Shown here one piece after another: positions 1-12,539 of a stretch of DNA of 64,000 bases. The position numbers and the translations under genes were made by a program. Position 1 is the stretch's first letter, and each line of letters opens with the position of its first letter. The notes beneath the pieces are model-generated. The model was not told the origin of the DNA. It worked only from the letters and a program-made list of their open reading frames with translations, and did no database searches. Source of the stretch: Melampsora larici-populina 98AG31 (lineage: Eukaryota > Basidiomycota > Pucciniomycetes > Pucciniales > Melampsoraceae); assembly GCF_000204055.1 (NCBI RefSeq), contig NW_006768775.1, forward strand, positions 1,519,532 through 1,583,531. The letters are read 5' to 3'.

Positions 1-3000
1 CTTTCAACTGACTTGCTTTGTTTCTAGAATCAACATGCCAGTCGATTCATAGTTTGCTATGCTTTACCCATGCCAATTCAAAAAACTGTCACAACAGAGG
101 CCTTGACAAAGAGCGCCATATACAGGTACAGTAACAGGGTACTGTAGTACAAAGATGGGACTCATTGTGACTGTCAGCCATTTATCTCACTACAATAACT
201 TCTGCGCCTAAAAACCACTGCGTTTCTGACCAGATTAACTAAGTCACATACGTCCAGCACGAGATGCCACAGTTGGCTGTCAACAAGGAGTTAAAACTGT
301 CCAACATAACCCCAAGTGCTTTTTGGTCAACAACCTCAACTCCATAAAACAATTTTTAAGGATTTGGTCAAGAAACACTTATGCATCATTGCTCAAACCA
401 CATACCAGGCTCAGATGTTATACATTTTGAAAACAACTTGGTGTCACTATGCTCACTTTTGTGTCAATTTATGCCGCTATTTTTGATGAATTGTTGAACA
501 CTGCCACTATCTTTTAGCCGCTGAAGCCAGCTACCGTGGCAGTGATTCTTACTCTGCTGCTTCCTACATCAGTCACGGGGCCCAGCCATTTGCTCATTGC
601 TCTATGACGGAGCCCACAACACTGATGTAATACTCAGTGACAGCCTATTGCCATCAAAATGAACTAGCATTGATACGTGCTACCAACCTCAAGATTGCAA
701 ATGTGTTAGTCAAAAGAGCAAACAACCTGACTAGCCTGGTTGACAATTGTTAAATGCCATCTAGCAACATCAATTTATAAAATCACAGTTTAGAATACTT
801 AATCTTCATTCCTGATCACCTAAATCATTCTTATCCATCTCTGCTGAGACCACTGCAAACTGATTTCTGCACCTTTGGTCACATAATCCTGCCCATTTAC
901 CACTTTCTCAATAAGTATGACTCCCTCAATGAAAAATTACTCTTTGTTGCACTTTCCATTACATTTCAGCAGCATCTACTTGACAAAAGCCAAGGTATGT
1001 CATTAGCTCCGTCAATATGTGATTACGCTAAAGCTGCGTTTATTTCAGACTGAATTGGCCAGCTATAATGCTAGCCCTATGTATCAGATGTTTGAAACTG
1101 ATATAAAGATCAATGTCAACACACTCCAAGGTGTCAAGGTCCCAATTGTTACCAAATGGAATGGAAGCTCACTGAGACACAATCATGCTTACCAAATCAA
1201 TGGTGAAGTTGCCGCTGGCAGTATCAACAGCATTTCCACAATCTTTGAATAGCCAAATAACGCTATTTCTCTTAACCATGCCAAAGTTTGTCTTAACTGT
1301 CTCCTTAATAAAGTCACCACACAGGGTGTTGGCTTGATTGGAAAATGGTCATGCTGCAACAGAACTCCCAATGGGCTTGCTGTCAAATATATAAAGGTGT
1401 TGCATCAGAGCTGCACTTATCAGCCAAGGAACTCGCACTCCCCGTCACACACCACTAAGTTGACTGTTTCGATCTCAATGTCACAGCATCAACACCTTTA
1501 CACCGTCTATCTCATTGATTCACACATCACAACCAACTTGAGTATGGGCACTCTGAATGTGGGTAATGTGATCACACTGTGGGGCAATGTCATTGGTCAT
1601 CAAATAGACACAAATACTTGGGAGATTGAATTCAGTGTGGTTCTCAACTATCTGCTTCAATTTAATACGGAAACACGTCTGGAGAGGGCAAGAATGATGA
1701 AGGTTCAGCCCCATTGGTGGTGATGTGGGATGGCATGTGTTGACCAGAGATTTTTGCCGCACTGCAATGTGGAAAAATGGACCAGGGAGGCAGTGGCATG
1801 AGCGGGGGGGACTAGAGACGGGGGGCTATGGCTCTTTGGGGTGCAACATTAGGTGTGATAGACTTTTGGTCATGATGATGACAATGAGGATGTGCAAGGG
1901 AGCAGCATGATGCTATTCCCGGGAGGGCGGCGAGCCGCCCCCGAAGCTCTAGTTCATTGACAATCATATCATAAGACCTCTTAGGATGCAACTTCTAGAG
2001 ACAAAATGCTGAAAAGTACCCAACAGTCAAGAAGACAGATCCCATAGCTGTGAGCTTGAACAAAGCCAAAGATAATTCATGCAAGAAACAAATATGCAAG
2101 ATAGAATATGACCATTTCTGTTTGATTCATAACTCTTCGCAATCCTTTTATAAATGTGATAGTATTTCCCCATATACTATCTAATCAATGAACCTCATTC
2201 TACCTCATTACTAAGCTTCACCTTGCACCCACCTCACTATTTGCTTGAGTGAATTGTCTGCTTAGTGGACTTTGCATTTGTATTCCTGATTACTGTGATT
2301 GTAATCAAAGGCAATATAGAAACTTCTGTAGTTAAGTTGAACTAACCACCATTGTACTCACAGCGTTTAATTTATAATTGCACCCGAGTGAAAGTGCGAA
2401 TTGCACAGCTATTCAAAGTAAAAATTACTCAAGATAGCTCAAGATAAAAGCAACAAGTGAAAGAGGCTGATTGAGACGCATTTATTATATACCGCCTGTG
2501 AAAGAAGTGGAATGCACACTTCAGTCTACACAGTCAATTATGCCCCGAACAACATCATGTATATATGTGGGAAGTTGAGAAAGTCATCACAACTACCAAT
2601 TCAAGCCTCGATCATATGAGGTAGGTTTGATTCTGCACTAATTCAGTCGTTCTATAAAATCGGACTTCCAAGTGTGAGGAAAGCGGACTGGTTTGGAATG
2701 AGATGGCCGATTATAAAATATATTTTGAAACACTTGAGCAATTCCGCTTGCTACAGTCGTTTTCAAAAAGCTTGCCGCTAATTCACCGCCAAATTGCTCG
2801 AGTTTTGCGGGCAAATTTCGGCAAGCTTTTTGAAAATGACTGTATATGATCAGGCAAAGATGAGTAGCATTCGGGGTGAAGTTTAGTATGCATTTGCAAA
2901 ACTTTACCCTAAACCTCCACCCAATCTGCCCAACTCTTCCGGGTAGAGTTAGGGAATATCTTCGAGATGTGATAAATGACTCTGACCAATACATGGCAAA

Positions 3001-3637
3001 GCTTTGGAAGAGCAAGAGGGAAGAGGCTCTTGTAAAGACTCGCTTCTGAGGCTATAATTATGTACATACTCCGATTGACAGGTTCTTGGGAGTGAGCTTG
3101 GGATTGAAGTTTGATTTTAATTTATCGACAACGTTCTTACCTATTGGAGCCTGGTGATCTAAACTTATCCCAGTCCCATGCTGCTTCTCGCACGCTTCGA
3201 GGCATTTTGATCTATTTTGATGGGGATCAAATTAAAACCAATGCAGCACCGCCGAACTGAATTTGGAAATTCACATTTGGAACACTTCATTATTGTGCGA
3301 AAACAAGCTTGACAGGCTTATTCAATCTCAACCAAATCAGATGGGTGTTTCGTACGGGGAGTTATCACATCAGTATCAATTCATGAATATATTTCATCGA
3401 AGTCAGTCCTTTCTTTAAACTCGCCACTTCACCCCTCTTCACCCTCGCAGCCGCTTTCAATCAGCCTTTGAAACACCCTGCCCTTCTCGCCTTCTTCCGC
3501 ATATATTTGAACCCTGCATCCTATCACTCACAAGAGAGCGGTACTTTAAGACTTACAATTGTTTGAGACAAGACTTGCTGGAACATCCTACCTAGTTTTT
3601 TGAGTTCACCAATTTATCCTTTCATACAACAACTACC
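1..3637. other. Gene-poor, repeat-like stretch
   Basis: No open frame here has a recognisable family or a convincing splice model. Several 60-130 codon frames on both strands overlap one another and look like chance or decayed transposon coding. A short GC-rich patch lies near 1790-1945 and contains a small hairpin around 1924-1942. A 93-bp foldback at 2752-2844 is listed separately. The last part (about 3450-3637) is the pyrimidine-rich upstream region of the next gene. Confidence 0.5.
2752..2844. repeat. Short foldback / MITE-like inverted repeat
   Basis: Two arms of about 24 bp face each other. The left arm begins TACAGTCGTTTTCAAAAAGC at 2752, and the right arm is its reverse complement with one mismatch, ending GACTGTA at 2844. 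The ends are TA dinucleotides, as expected for a TA-targeting (Tc1/mariner-type) miniature element, but no transposase-bearing relative with this end is in the window. It could also simply be a stable hairpin. Confidence 0.55.
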
Positions 3638-4279
3638 ATGTCTTCCTTTGAACCTGAACGCATGTCAAGCTCTATCGACCGGGATTACAACAAGTGTCTC
3701 GTGTCTTACGACTTCCCTATGCCCAGCTTTGTTAGTCCACCCTTTATATCATTGATTTTCTAAGATTAAGCATGACTATGTACTGCAGGCTCATCATCAT
3801 GTCTTTTTCAGCTCATCAACGATCCAGATGCCGATATCTACACTTCGTATATCCTGGAAGACCCTGCCATGGGCCTGGATGAAAGTGACGATATGGGTTG
3901 TGATTTTTTGGATTCGGAATATTTGACTACCTCCGTGCAATCGCCCAGCTCCTCCGCTCCTACCTTGGTTCACCGTCAAGATTATAACTCTTCTTCCAGC
4001 CCAGTCTCTATCACACTACAACGTCTTATAGATCAACAATCCCAATTAATCTCAAATGCAGTCGAGTCATGGCGAAGAAAGTTCCCGACCAACTCTTGTT
4101 TGAACTCCAATACCGACCTCTTTCGACCCTCTCAATCAAACTCTCAACATAAGTCGAGAGCGGCTACTCAGAGATCTGATTCTCACGAACAAGGTGACAA
4201 GAACCTCAATGGATCGATCCCATCACGCGCTGTCGGATCCGAATCTCCTTTACCTATTCAAGAATCTGAGACGCGGTGA
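3638..4279 (+). CDS. Small hypothetical protein, two exons
   Basis: Exons are 3638-3730 and 3812-4279, giving about 186 residues. The intron 3731-3811 is GT..AG; a nearer AG at 3788 would break the frame, so the acceptor at 3811 is chosen. The first 31 codons begin MSSFEPERMSS. The rest is acidic near the start of exon 2 and then Ser/Gln/Asn-rich with no membrane segment or signal peptide. A TATA-like ATATATTTGA lies near 3500. I do not recognise a family. The clean phase match and the ordinary codon use argue for a real gene of unknown function. Confidence 0.6.
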
Positions 4280-6462
4280 TAGTTTGCTCTGCTGCCTGGC
4301 ATCCTCTAAACACCCCAGTCCTATCCAACCTCAACTCTTAACCAATTGCACTTGACGGAGACATTTGAGATTTAACTTCCCCCAAGCTGATTTTGGCCCC
4401 TTTATGGACTTGTTTCATCAAGTCAACGACCTGCTTTCGTTCATTTGTTTTTATTACGTAGTATATTTCATATCTTTCCATCATCGAACCAATCAACTCC
4501 TAAAAAAATCACAAAACATCCAAAAAAAACTATTTTATTTTATTTATCAAATTTTCCATTTCAAAATGTGTCGATGTAGAACTGATATGTCAATATTCCA
4601 TCAATAAGTGTCAATATTTGTCTTCCATTTTCACTCCCTTTTTTCTTGTCCTTTACTGGCTGTAGTGAGATTCTTCATACTTTCCTTGTACAATTGTTCT
4701 TCTTGATTTTAATTTTAATTTTATGCTGTATCCAAACTTAGTCGCGTTCTTTGAAATCATACGAATAGGTACATTTCTTGAAAACACCGAGCAAATCATG
4801 GGTTTGATGTCCATCAAAGCAAGCTTTCAATTCTGTGCCCGCTTGCCCCAGCTGTAATGAGATTGTAGTAGGACTTCAACTTCAACTTTGAAAGACAATC
4901 AGTGCTTTCAAAGGACTCCAGTGTCAATATCAACCTCAAGGCACTCTAGTTCACGTTGCAACTTTTGAAAGTATGACACGGGAAGCAAGCTGTTCAGAGA
5001 CTTGATCAACTTTACATCCATAATGGTGATTAGCATATGTGAAATTCTTACTAAACATTACCACTTCCTATAAAATACAACAAAGACTTTGAGCTAAAAA
5101 GGGCTGATTCCGTCTTTTGAGTTACACCATGACTATTGAAAATTCTGCCAAACTTCCTTCACCATATATACATATCCACTGCAAACATTGTGTCTCATTG
5201 AGAATAGTCTGTACCAGATTTATCTCAGACTCTGGTGAATTGTAGACATTGATTGGCTTTCTGCCCTGTAGGTCACTATCACCAGATAAATATCAAAACC
5301 AGTTCTAATCATTACATGTCCAGGTTCATAGTGATGTTATTTATCAGTTTTTATCAAGTAAATCTGGTACCAGAAAATACCATCCCACTCATAAGCCTTT
5401 GGCTCACTCCTTAGATTAGGAGGCTTACACCACTCAGACATATGGTTGTAGTAGTGGTGAATCCTTCCCTTATAGGCTGCAGTTCAGTCTGGGAAGGGAA
5501 CAAACCAGGCCCAAAATCACATCAAAGGTAACAAAGAAGTGAAGAATTCTATAAGTGAGATTAAATTCCTTCAAAGAAAGATCAACAGAACCAGACCCAG
5601 TTGACCCAGTTGAAAACAACTGGGCAATTTAGTTTCTTTATAGAGGTTAGTCTTCCTCAAACAAAAATCACAAAAATAATAATAGGTGCCTTCAACCTAG
5701 TGAAAAATTGAAATGTCAAAAAGAAAAATTGTCAACCGTGTAATTACAATAATACAAGGCTGTAGTGCAATCACAAAGTTAGGTTTTGTATTTGGAGGGG
5801 GCCTTGCCTGTCCTTCCTCATAGGGCTTCACAATTCTGAAGAAGCAAAAAAGTATGTACTGGAAAACTTTCATTGCACTATTGCTCTGTATCAGTTGTAT
5901 CTAAATTACATGGTTCAAAGATTTTCTTTTCAAGTTTTTATTTTTTTTCTAGTTTGAAGGCACAATATACAAATGCCAAAAATAGAAAACATTGATTGAA
6001 ATGGTTTGATCACTTTGTACACAATATTTAATGTCTCACTGCTGCTATAGTAAGCTCTCTGAAATTTATAGTACCACTTTCAAACAAGATCAATCTAGGC
6101 ATCATCTACCTTGGATGATATATTCAAGACCTTGAGTGAAATGATGCTTATGACCTGAAAAATCAAGGACCATTTTGAGGTACCTATTGCACAGCTTTGC
6201 ATCTTAAGTTCACACTGCCACTCATTGAGATTTCAACTCATCATAAAATCATTTCCACATAATCAATTACCAAACCTTCATATCATCAACAATCTTATGC
6301 AGGTTTAGCAAAAAAATATAATAGAAATTCAAAAAAAAAATCACAAAGTACAGAATATAGATATATATAGTACAAAACTAATACAAATATTTGATTCAAT
6401 TCCAATGAATTTCAAGTCCTCTAAATCAAATCAAATCATCACTTCAGATTTAACTATGTAGT
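4280..6462. other. Intergenic region
   Basis: No supportable gene. It is AT-rich with poly-T and poly-A runs. The part after about 6300 is the 3' flank of the minus-strand EAF1/VID21 gene. Confidence 0.6.
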
Positions 6463-6727
6463 CTATGTTGTTGGTCCAGGATGATTAGTTGAAGCTGAAG
6501 GAGGTCTAGGAGGTGAACTAGCTAAAGGAGGTGTAGCTCTACTTTGAGTGGTTGTAGTACCAGAAGATCTTTGAAGTGTGTTTTGCTGAGCTGTAGGATT
6601 TTGAAAGAATAGTTGTGACTGTTGTTGAAGATGTTGCAACTGTGGGTGTTGGATTTGTATCTGTGGTTGCGAGTATTGGCTAGCATGTAATTGTTGATCA
6701 AAATGTTGTTGTTGTTGTTGTTGTTGT

Positions 6728-6804
<77 letters not shown>

Positions 6805-9800
6805 TTGTTGTTGTTGCTGTTGCTGCAAGTGCTGCTGTTGTTGAAGAGGTGAAAGAGTTCGAGTGACATTATTAGCTTGCGATATGTTGTGTGCAAGGGA
6901 AGGTCCGGACGTAGGATGGCCTGTCGGTCCAGAAGAAGCAGCGGAGCTCGCAAGCGTATGAAGACTTGGGTTTAATTGAAAGGCCTGAGTTGGTATGGTA
7001 GGTAGCTGCTGTACTGCAGAAGGGTGAGTGGCTGTGGCTGTACTCGTAGCAGATATATTACCAAGTGGTGGGTGTATGTTCTGTTGTGTCATTGGATTGG
7101 CGGGAGATCCTCCGCCAATCCCTATTCCATAGCGTTGTGAATTGAGTTGACGGTTTAGACTGGCTCCAGATGCATTCCCGTTTTTCCCTTGTGTGATAGG
7201 TGGCTGTGACACCATACGAGCAGGTATGTTACCATTTGCATGAATGCTAGCACCATTTCGAAGAGGGATTTGAGCAGCAGCAGCAGCTCGGGCCTGGTGA
7301 ATTATCGACTCCTGCTGCATCTGAAATTGTCGTTTGGCCATCTCCAGAGCGACCTGGCTTTGCCGATCCCTTTCGGCTTTCAAAACGGACATTTCCAGGG
7401 GCGTCATATAAGGTCTGATAGCCTGCGCGTGCGTCTCGTGTGCATTTAAACAAATTGTCCGTGGTTGACCGGGTGGCACTACAAAATTCAGTATCAATGA
7501 TTAGCTTCGGAATAATTATTTATACATATCTAAGTCTTACTGAGTTTGCGTAGCTCTTCCGCCCGCTTTCTTTCGTCCTCGGCCCGCTTCTCTCTTACTC
7601 GTTGCGAAATCTCATGAACAGCTACTTGACGGGAGACACGTTTAGCAGGAGGCGGGGAGGAAGTAGAGGGACGTTTGAGTTCGTCTTCACGCATCGATTC
7701 TGATTGTAGAGATTCTTCCACTGGTAGAGGATTCGGCGGAGCCGGCACGGTCTCGACTGATGGCCCTGGTGAAGATTCAGCGACTGGAGGTATAGCCTCT
7801 TCTGTAGGTTTTGAGGATTGATTCAAGCGACTCCAGCATTCAAAACAATCTCGTGGCGTGACACGGCCCATCAAAGAACCAGTTGATGTCACGTTGAAAA
7901 TGTCAGCAACGATAGCCCAGTTAAGATTATAAGTGGTGCATAAGCTTTTTAACAAATTTTCATCCGCTGTAGTCCACGACAAAGACTGCTTGGGACCCTT
8001 GTTTTCAGACGGTACAGATGGAGAGTTGTTTGTCGTGTTGTTTTCTTTAGATTCCCGAGATTTCCGCCCGGAGAATAGATAAGTGGAATTCGGTATAACT
8101 TCCGTCCTTCCTTCAGGCAATTCACGCAAGTCTTCTACTGACCATGCCGATAAGTTTTTCCATTGCCCTCCTACACAATTTTCCGAGGGTTTCAGGGTGC
8201 TAACAAGCAAAGGTTTTGATTCAAGATGTTTAGGAATTCGAGTGATACGACCATGATAAGGGCTTGCTTCATCGGCACGCTTGTCAGATAGATGATCCAG
8301 ATCGCCAAACAAAGGAAGATCGCTGAACATCTTGTGCAATGCACATCTTTCAAGTACATCAGAGTTTGATTGAGAAGATGCGCCATCCAAAAGTTTTTCG
8401 TCTAGCTCGATGGTTGTCTGGTCAGGTGGAATGTTAAATATAGACATCCTGGCAAGTGTTGTCCGCTGATGGGATTTACGGGAGTCAGCGTTCTGTGACA
8501 CCGCGCCTTCAGGGCCCAGAGCTCCTTTGCGAGATGTAGCGCCTGTACTCGTATCCGCTAGAATTGAGCCCTTGAGTGATTTCATGGACCGAGAGGTTGC
8601 CGGCGAGTTCTTCGATGATGCGTATGGTGAGACATCTTCAGGTGGCCCAGCCGAAACGTTGGATATGTCCGTTGCATCCAATGCATTTGTTTGGTCTTGG
8701 TCTTCTTTGATTTCTTGTGAATTTTCGCTATTTGTACAAACAGAAACTTGAAGGGCTTTTCTACCAGTCGAGTCTGAGTGGTGCCATTCTTTTACTTTGT
8801 GGGCGAGATGATATGCAGTCGCAATTTTCCACCTCCGTTCTTGCCGGAAGTCAGTCTGGAGCCATGACTAAAGAAAATAAAAAGAGATACAATGAGAACA
8901 ACATGTCATTTGTATGTCTTGAGATCAGAGCCACGAACCATCTCGTCTAATAGATGATCCCAGTGTGCCTTTGTGATGTGAGCGATACGAGGCTTTTTGA
9001 GTTGAGTGTAAGCCCACGACTTCTCTACTTTCTTTCGTTCGATAGCCTCCAAGGCCTTCGTAAGCTTGAGTTCCTCAAATACAGTCTATTTTTAGGCGAG
9101 TCATTAGCGTGTGGCTTCAAGTAGAATAGTTGTTAATCAAATCACGGCCGACTTGCCTTCCAGTCAGCTGAGGTCAACACGTTTTTAAGTCGAGCAGCCT
9201 CGGGGTGAGACTTGACCCTTGCGTTTTCGGGGTGGCCCAAAGCCGCCTTGAGACCTATATGATGGTTCTTGATATTCAACTTTGATAGTTCATTGCTTCC
9301 TGGTCCAACCCACAATCCAGCTCGGGCGGCCTGGCGACGCCAATGCTTCGAGTTGGCTCCGGGTAGAGGCTGAGCACCTAGCAGCCGACTAGTGATGATA
9401 GGGGCTGGAACAGCTGGTAAATTGTTTACATAGTCTTGAGAGACATATTGGTTGGGCCGAGGTGATTGAGTAGCTCCATCAAATAGGAGTGATGGCATTT
9501 TTGTTGGGCGAGCTTTGCGCGGCGAGAGTGTGAGGATATTGGGATTGATAGTAGAAGCGCGCGGAGGATTCAATGTGTTGGAGGTTTGTATATTCGACGA
9601 GTCTGCAAGCCCATCTCTTATGGGCGATGCCGTCTCCGCGCGTGAATCCGAACCGCCAAGCTTGACATTTTCAGTACCAAAGGATGAGATATGTGATGAG
9701 TCTTCTTTATCCAACGACATTTGGTGGATTGCTGGCGAAGTCTCCTCCGACTCTAAGTTCAATTTGGATTGGTCGACTACGTCATCAACATCCATCATCA

Positions 9801-10435
9801 CCGGTTGGGTGGACAAGTCAAACGCAGATTCTTTCATCGAGCCACCGATAGAAGAAGGTATAGTCTCTTTGAATCCTGATGGCGAATCTTTGGTTTTGGT
9901 AGGTATTGTGAGATCTAATTCGCTGAGTGAACTGATGAATGGTTATATTCATCAGTTCTTCGATCAATGTATAAAGAAAGGACATAGAAACCCACTGGCC
10001 ACCGATTGTGAACTTTTCCACAAAGGCATGCAAACGTGCTTCGCGATCCGACCCCGGGTAGATCGTTCGATAGCGTAACCCAGCACCAAGTTCACCCACG
10101 TGGTCAAAGTCTTCAATGGCACTGAAGAGATCACCCAAAAGTTGTTTGTACGATTCCTTGCTCGCTCTGAAAGGGAAGCAATACAGATCAAGCGGGTCAG
10201 AGTCAAAGGCTTTCATAGTAATCATGTAGGAGCGCTAGTTGTACTTACAAAATTTGGTCATTTTTGATTTGAACGATGAGTCCTCGAGCGTTTGAAACTT
10301 TTGATTGTAGTTGCTGTGATGTTCGAAGAGGTTTTTGAGAAAGTTGTCAAGATCGATTATGAATAAGGTGATGGTTTCAATGAGTGAATGATATGGAGGT
10401 CAGGTTAAACCACAAACCTGTCCATCCGGAGGCAT
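6463..10435 (-). CDS. EAF1: Chromatin modification-related protein EAF1/VID21 (NuA4 scaffold)
   Basis: Scaffold of the NuA4 histone H4/H2A acetyltransferase complex in the nucleus. Seven exons: 10435-10433..10418, 10313-10249, 10166-9996, 9931-9157, 9085-8939, 8867-7541, 7478-6463, about 1172 residues, all phases consistent. The HSA domain spans the exon 5/6 junction, reading KKPRIAHITKAHWDHLLDEM then SWLQTDFRQERRWKIATAYH; HSA helices bind actin and Arp4. A SANT/Myb domain follows at roughly residues 690-750 (SWTTADENLLKSL...NWAIVADIF). The fungal C-terminal motif PPGQPRTICLNAHETHAQAI opens exon 7. The tail is Gln-rich, with 40 consecutive Gln at 6706-6825. The start ATG at 10435 was chosen because MPPDGQ joins in phase to exon 2; the intron of exon 3/4 (9995-9932) is the least certain. 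The intron 9156-9086 has a GC donor. Confidence 0.93.
6706..6825 (-). repeat. Mixed CAG/CAA tract encoding 40 Gln in EAF1/VID21
   Basis: A 120-bp in-frame trinucleotide tract, mixed CAA and CAG on the coding strand, flanked by His codons. It lies in the C-terminal, naturally Gln-rich activation-like tail of the protein. Such tracts often vary in length between isolates; the interruptions by CAA would slow that here. Confidence 0.95.
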
Positions 10436-12056
10436 GTTGAATCTGGAGATTTATAGATTCTGTAGGATCCACATCAAATCGAGAATGATGAATACGATTA
10501 ATGGTGTCACACTTGATTTCTGTTCTGCTTGATTTGATATTCGTTCTCAGCTTCGTTATAGTCCTTGCTTCGACTGGTGATGGTGGTTCAAGACCGTTCG
10601 TTCGTTGCCTCATACTCAACCCATAATCATCTGCTAACCGCAAAATGTATGGGTTTAGCTTCAGCAAACCTCATAAAACCCATGTCAAGTGTGAGATTAT
10701 AGAGCCCAATCATGTGTAAAGGAAGGTATACAGGCTCAGCAAGCATTTTTTGAAAAACTGTTCACATCCTGAAAGACCAATCAGCGAGGTGTCTCATGAA
10801 GAACCAAGTGAGCATATGCCTAGTAGAAGTGAAACTCATATTTTACTCTATCCACAAAGTCTGAATGATTCAAGCACTGATAACCTACTCTGATGCAAAC
10901 ATGTGTGCCACTGCCACATACAACTATACCAGCATCATATATAATGTTGTAAACAAGAGCTTCCCCTACAGCCCAAGTTTGGAACACTCTTTCATGATTG
11001 GAGCTTGAACAATCTTTGGTTTCAAAAATCTGATTATCTCTACACCTTTCAGACACCTTCAAGGTAAATGATTGGAAAGTTTTTGGATGTCTTGTTTGTT
11101 GATCCAAGCTTGCATCTGAAGGTCCAGGAGGCATTGAAACCACGTGTGATCTTCAGCATGCTCCAATCCAAAAGCTTGCAAAACATGATTGGTTTTCATC
11201 TGGACAAATTCTCAATCAGAAGGATCAACATACCTCAGTGAGTATTTTCAGGTCATGTTCAAATTTTGAAGGCTGGTTGATGGCCTGACCTCCAGCTACC
11301 TCCAGCTCCTTTGACCAGCTGACTTGGGTTTACATAGAATGCGTGATGGGGCTCATGGCCATCTTGGAGGCTAGGCAAGTAGCCAGACTGCCACAAACTG
11401 TATCCAGAGTCAAGACACATGAATGAATTGAGCCACCATCTTTTGAGGATACCACCACCCACTATAGCAGAGCGTATAAATCAAGTGGTTTCATAAGCAT
11501 GATCCTACCAGTTGCTGGATGTACCCAATTTGATGTGCTGAGGGGATGATAGATATCCTAACTTCGATCAAGGTTTCCAGAGGAGATAGACATTTATATA
11601 TTGTTACGTTAAAGTTGACAAGTTTGCAATGCAGTCTGTTATTTCAATCATGTATATATATTCAATGAAAAATCCGAAGCAAAAAGAAAACACAATGTCA
11701 AAAAAAATACCCAATCCCCAAAAAATGCATTCTAGTGCAGATGTGACATGAATTTAAATGTTGTAGATGATGTATAGAGAAGAATTCTCAACAGCACAAA
11801 AGTAAAACAGAGCAAGTTTTGAAACGAAGCCAAAGAGTTTGAAGGTTGTTGCAGCAATGAGTCGGTCTAATAGTATCATATCAAAAGTGAAGCCGTGCAG
11901 AAGTCTTCTGGAGAGAGTACAGTAACTTTAATTGACGAGGAGTTAGATGGTGTACAAGGTCGCTATCAATCGAAATGTGGTGTCCGGCTTGGTGTCTATG
12001 ACAGAAATAGATTGCGAGGACGGGTATTAGAAAATTTTATCCGGAAGTCGTCGGCA
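10436..12056. other. Intergenic region
   Basis: No supportable gene. A 107-codon minus-strand frame (10820-11143) is uninterrupted but unlike any family I know and has no clear splice partners; it may be decayed mobile DNA. Confidence 0.45.
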
Positions 12057-12539
12057 TCAGGAACTCTCCGGCTTGTTTGCGAGTTCGTCGAGCTATGTAT
12101 GGTTCAAGAATCAAACGACATGAGTTCCCTTGATTAGCAACAGAAGGGAAGAGACATTAGGGTTGCTTACATCAATAGATAACTCGACATCGTTTTCAAT
12201 GTTTCTCGTCACTAGCCACCTCCGTTTGCCCGTTGCTTCATCATCATTTGGTACATTCTCCTGTCTGAGTATCCAATTAGAGGGTGCAGAGTCTTGACTT
12301 TGTGAGAAGGTAGGGCATCGTTTCTTCAATTCGTTTAATTTTAAGGCGATTTGATCATCAAGATCATCGAGTTCTACATCTTTGAATTTGGCTAACGTTA
12401 ATGTGGGTTCAATCTTAGTACAGCTGAGAATATCATCTAGCTGAAAATCAGAGAGTTTCTGTTCCAATTCGGCGGCAGTGAGCGAGATTGAACTGCTTGT
12501 TGTATCACCCATTGTTGTAAAGGTTATTGAGGTGGACAC
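12057..12539 (-). CDS. Small hypothetical protein, two exons
   Basis: Exons 12539-12171 and 12092-12057, about 134 residues. The intron 12170-12093 has a strong donor GTAAGC and acceptor ATACATAG and joins in phase to a short tail (LDELANKPESS then stop). A second in-frame ATG (MGDTTSSS) lies nine codons in and may be the real start. The protein is helical and acidic (repeated D/E/L heptad-like spacing, e.g. KDVELDDLDDQIALKLNELK), which suggests a coiled-coil subunit of some complex. I do not recognise the family and give no function. Confidence 0.55.

Noticed and set aside
6522..6953. Minus-strand frame rich in Asn and Ser
   Set aside because: Shadow of the EAF1 Gln tract read one base out of frame.
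10820..11143. 107-codon minus-strand frame as a gene
   Set aside because: Uninterrupted, but with no recognisable family, no signal peptide and no splice partners; kept only as a possible repeat fragment.
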